This document shows, piece after piece, positions 6,674 through 7,298 of a stretch of 7,298 nucleotides of DNA. The DNA comes from an uncultured Shinella sp. GTDB taxonomy: Bacteria; Pseudomonadota; Alphaproteobacteria; Rhizobiales; Rhizobiaceae. Both the position numbers and the translations under genes were made by a program. The notes beneath the pieces are model-generated. The model had not been told where the DNA came from. It did not search any database and saw nothing but the letters and a program-made list of their open reading frames with translations. Every line of letters begins with the position of its first letter. Position 1 is the first letter of the stretch. The stretch covers positions 1 through 7,298 of the forward strand of contig CAMLOC010000170.1 of assembly GCA_946481465.1 (NCBI GenBank), written 5' to 3'.

Positions 6674-7298
6674 ATGGACGTCAGTGTAAAAAACATCCGC
6701 AAGGAATTCGATCGATACCCCGCGCTCAACGATGTCTCGCTCGACATCCGCTCCGGCGAGCTGATCGCGCTTCTCGGCCCCTCCGGCTCCGGCAAGACGA
6801 CGCTGCTGCGCCTCATCGCCGGCCTCGAGCAACCGACGCTCGGGAAGATCTATTTCGGCGCCGAGGACGCCTCGGCGAAGACGGTGCAGGAGCGCCATGT
6901 CGGCTTTGTCTTCCAGCATTACGCGCTCTTCCGCCACATGACGGTCGCCGACAATGTCGCCTTCGGCCTCACGGTGCGTCCGCGTGGGCAGCGGCCGAAC
7001 AAGGCGGAGATCCGCCGCCGCGTCGGCGAGCTTCTGGAGATGGTGCAGCTCTCTGGCCTCGAAAAGCGCTATCCGAACCAGCTTTCCGGCGGCCAGCGCC
7101 AGCGCGTGGCGCTTGCCCGCGCCATGGCGATCGAGCCGAAGGTGCTGCTGCTCGACGAACCCTTTGGCGCGCTTGACGCAAAAGTGCGCAAGGAACTGCG
7201 CCGCTGGTTGCGCGAGTTCCACGACCGCACCGGCCACACCACGGTCTTCGTCACCCACGACCAGGAGGAGGCGCTCGAACTTGCCGACCGCGTGGTGG
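6674..7298 (+). CDS. cysA: Sulfate ABC transporter ATP-binding protein CysA, N-terminal part
   Basis: The first 208 residues are visible before the window ends. The family is about 340-365 long, so the C-terminal regulatory part is missing. The nucleotide-binding domain is complete in its motifs: Walker [10 protein letters not shown] (35-43), Q-loop Q81 in [15 protein letters not shown], signature LSGGQRQR (137-144), Walker B VLLLDEP (157-163), D-loop GALD (165-168) and switch H195 in FVTHDQEEA. The segments [17 protein letters not shown] and [10 protein letters not shown] match CysA closely and separate it from other ATPases of this class. It powers sulfate import at the cytoplasmic face of CysT/CysW. 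The start ATG is 18 nt after cysW, with GAAAGG (6659-6664) nine bases upstream. The gene is interrupted only by the window end. Confidence 0.95.
   Translation, partial: MDVSVKNIRKEFDRYPALNDVSLDIRSGELIALLGPSGSGKTTLLRLIAGLEQPTLGKIYFGAEDASAKTVQERHVGFVFQHYALFRHMTVADNVAFGLTVRPRGQRPNKAEIRRRVGELLEMVQLSGLEKRYPNQLSGGQRQRVALARAMAIEPKVLLLDEPFGALDAKVRKELRRWLREFHDRTGHTTVFVTHDQEEALELADRVV

Noticed and set aside
5771..7258. Long antisense open frame (495 codons) opposite cysW and cysA
   Set aside because: The + strand genes here are unmistakable by motif, and the antisense product is Glu/Arg/Asp-rich low-complexity sequence with no family resemblance.

Overview
The window is a GC-rich stretch (about two thirds G+C by eye, with strong G/C preference at third codon positions). 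It reads as chromosomal or large-replicon DNA from an alphaproteobacterium, most likely of the Rhizobiaceae type (Rhizobium, Agrobacterium, Sinorhizobium, Shinella). That placement rests on codon style, operon layout and the look of the proteins; no rRNA or other marker gene is present. All seven genes lie on the + strand.

Layout. (1) Positions 1-743 hold the C-terminal half of a metal-dependent amidohydrolase of the chlorohydrolase/deaminase (ATZ/TRZ) type, followed by a 9-bp GC-rich hairpin. (2) Positions 893-2248 and 2356-3675 hold two divergent members of the uncharacterised YdhS-like FAD/NAD(P)-binding family (COG4529-type, NAD_binding_9 fold). The first keeps all family signatures. The second has lost or changed several. 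(3) Positions 3920-7298 hold a sulfate ABC transporter operon in the order sbp-cysT-cysW-cysA, with cysA cut off by the window end. The four genes are tightly packed (5-nt gap, 11-nt overlap, 18-nt gap) and clearly co-transcribed.

How they fit together. Sbp is exported and captures sulfate in the periplasm. CysT and CysW form the membrane channel, and CysA hydrolyses ATP to drive uptake. The most interesting signal is regulatory. The three intergenic regions (744-892, 2249-2355, 3676-3919) are GC-rich except for a short AT-rich patch in each. Each patch contains a 17-bp element of the form TCTA[T/C]-N7-NTAG, a near-palindrome with identical spacing. It lies upstream of flavoprotein 1, flavoprotein 2 and sbp. 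This suggests one regulator controls both uncharacterised flavoproteins and the sulfate transporter, placing the flavoproteins in a sulfur-limitation regulon, perhaps in use of organic sulfur. That function is inference. No regulator, RNA gene, mobile element, CRISPR array or replication origin was seen. No gene-free stretch exceeds 300 bases.
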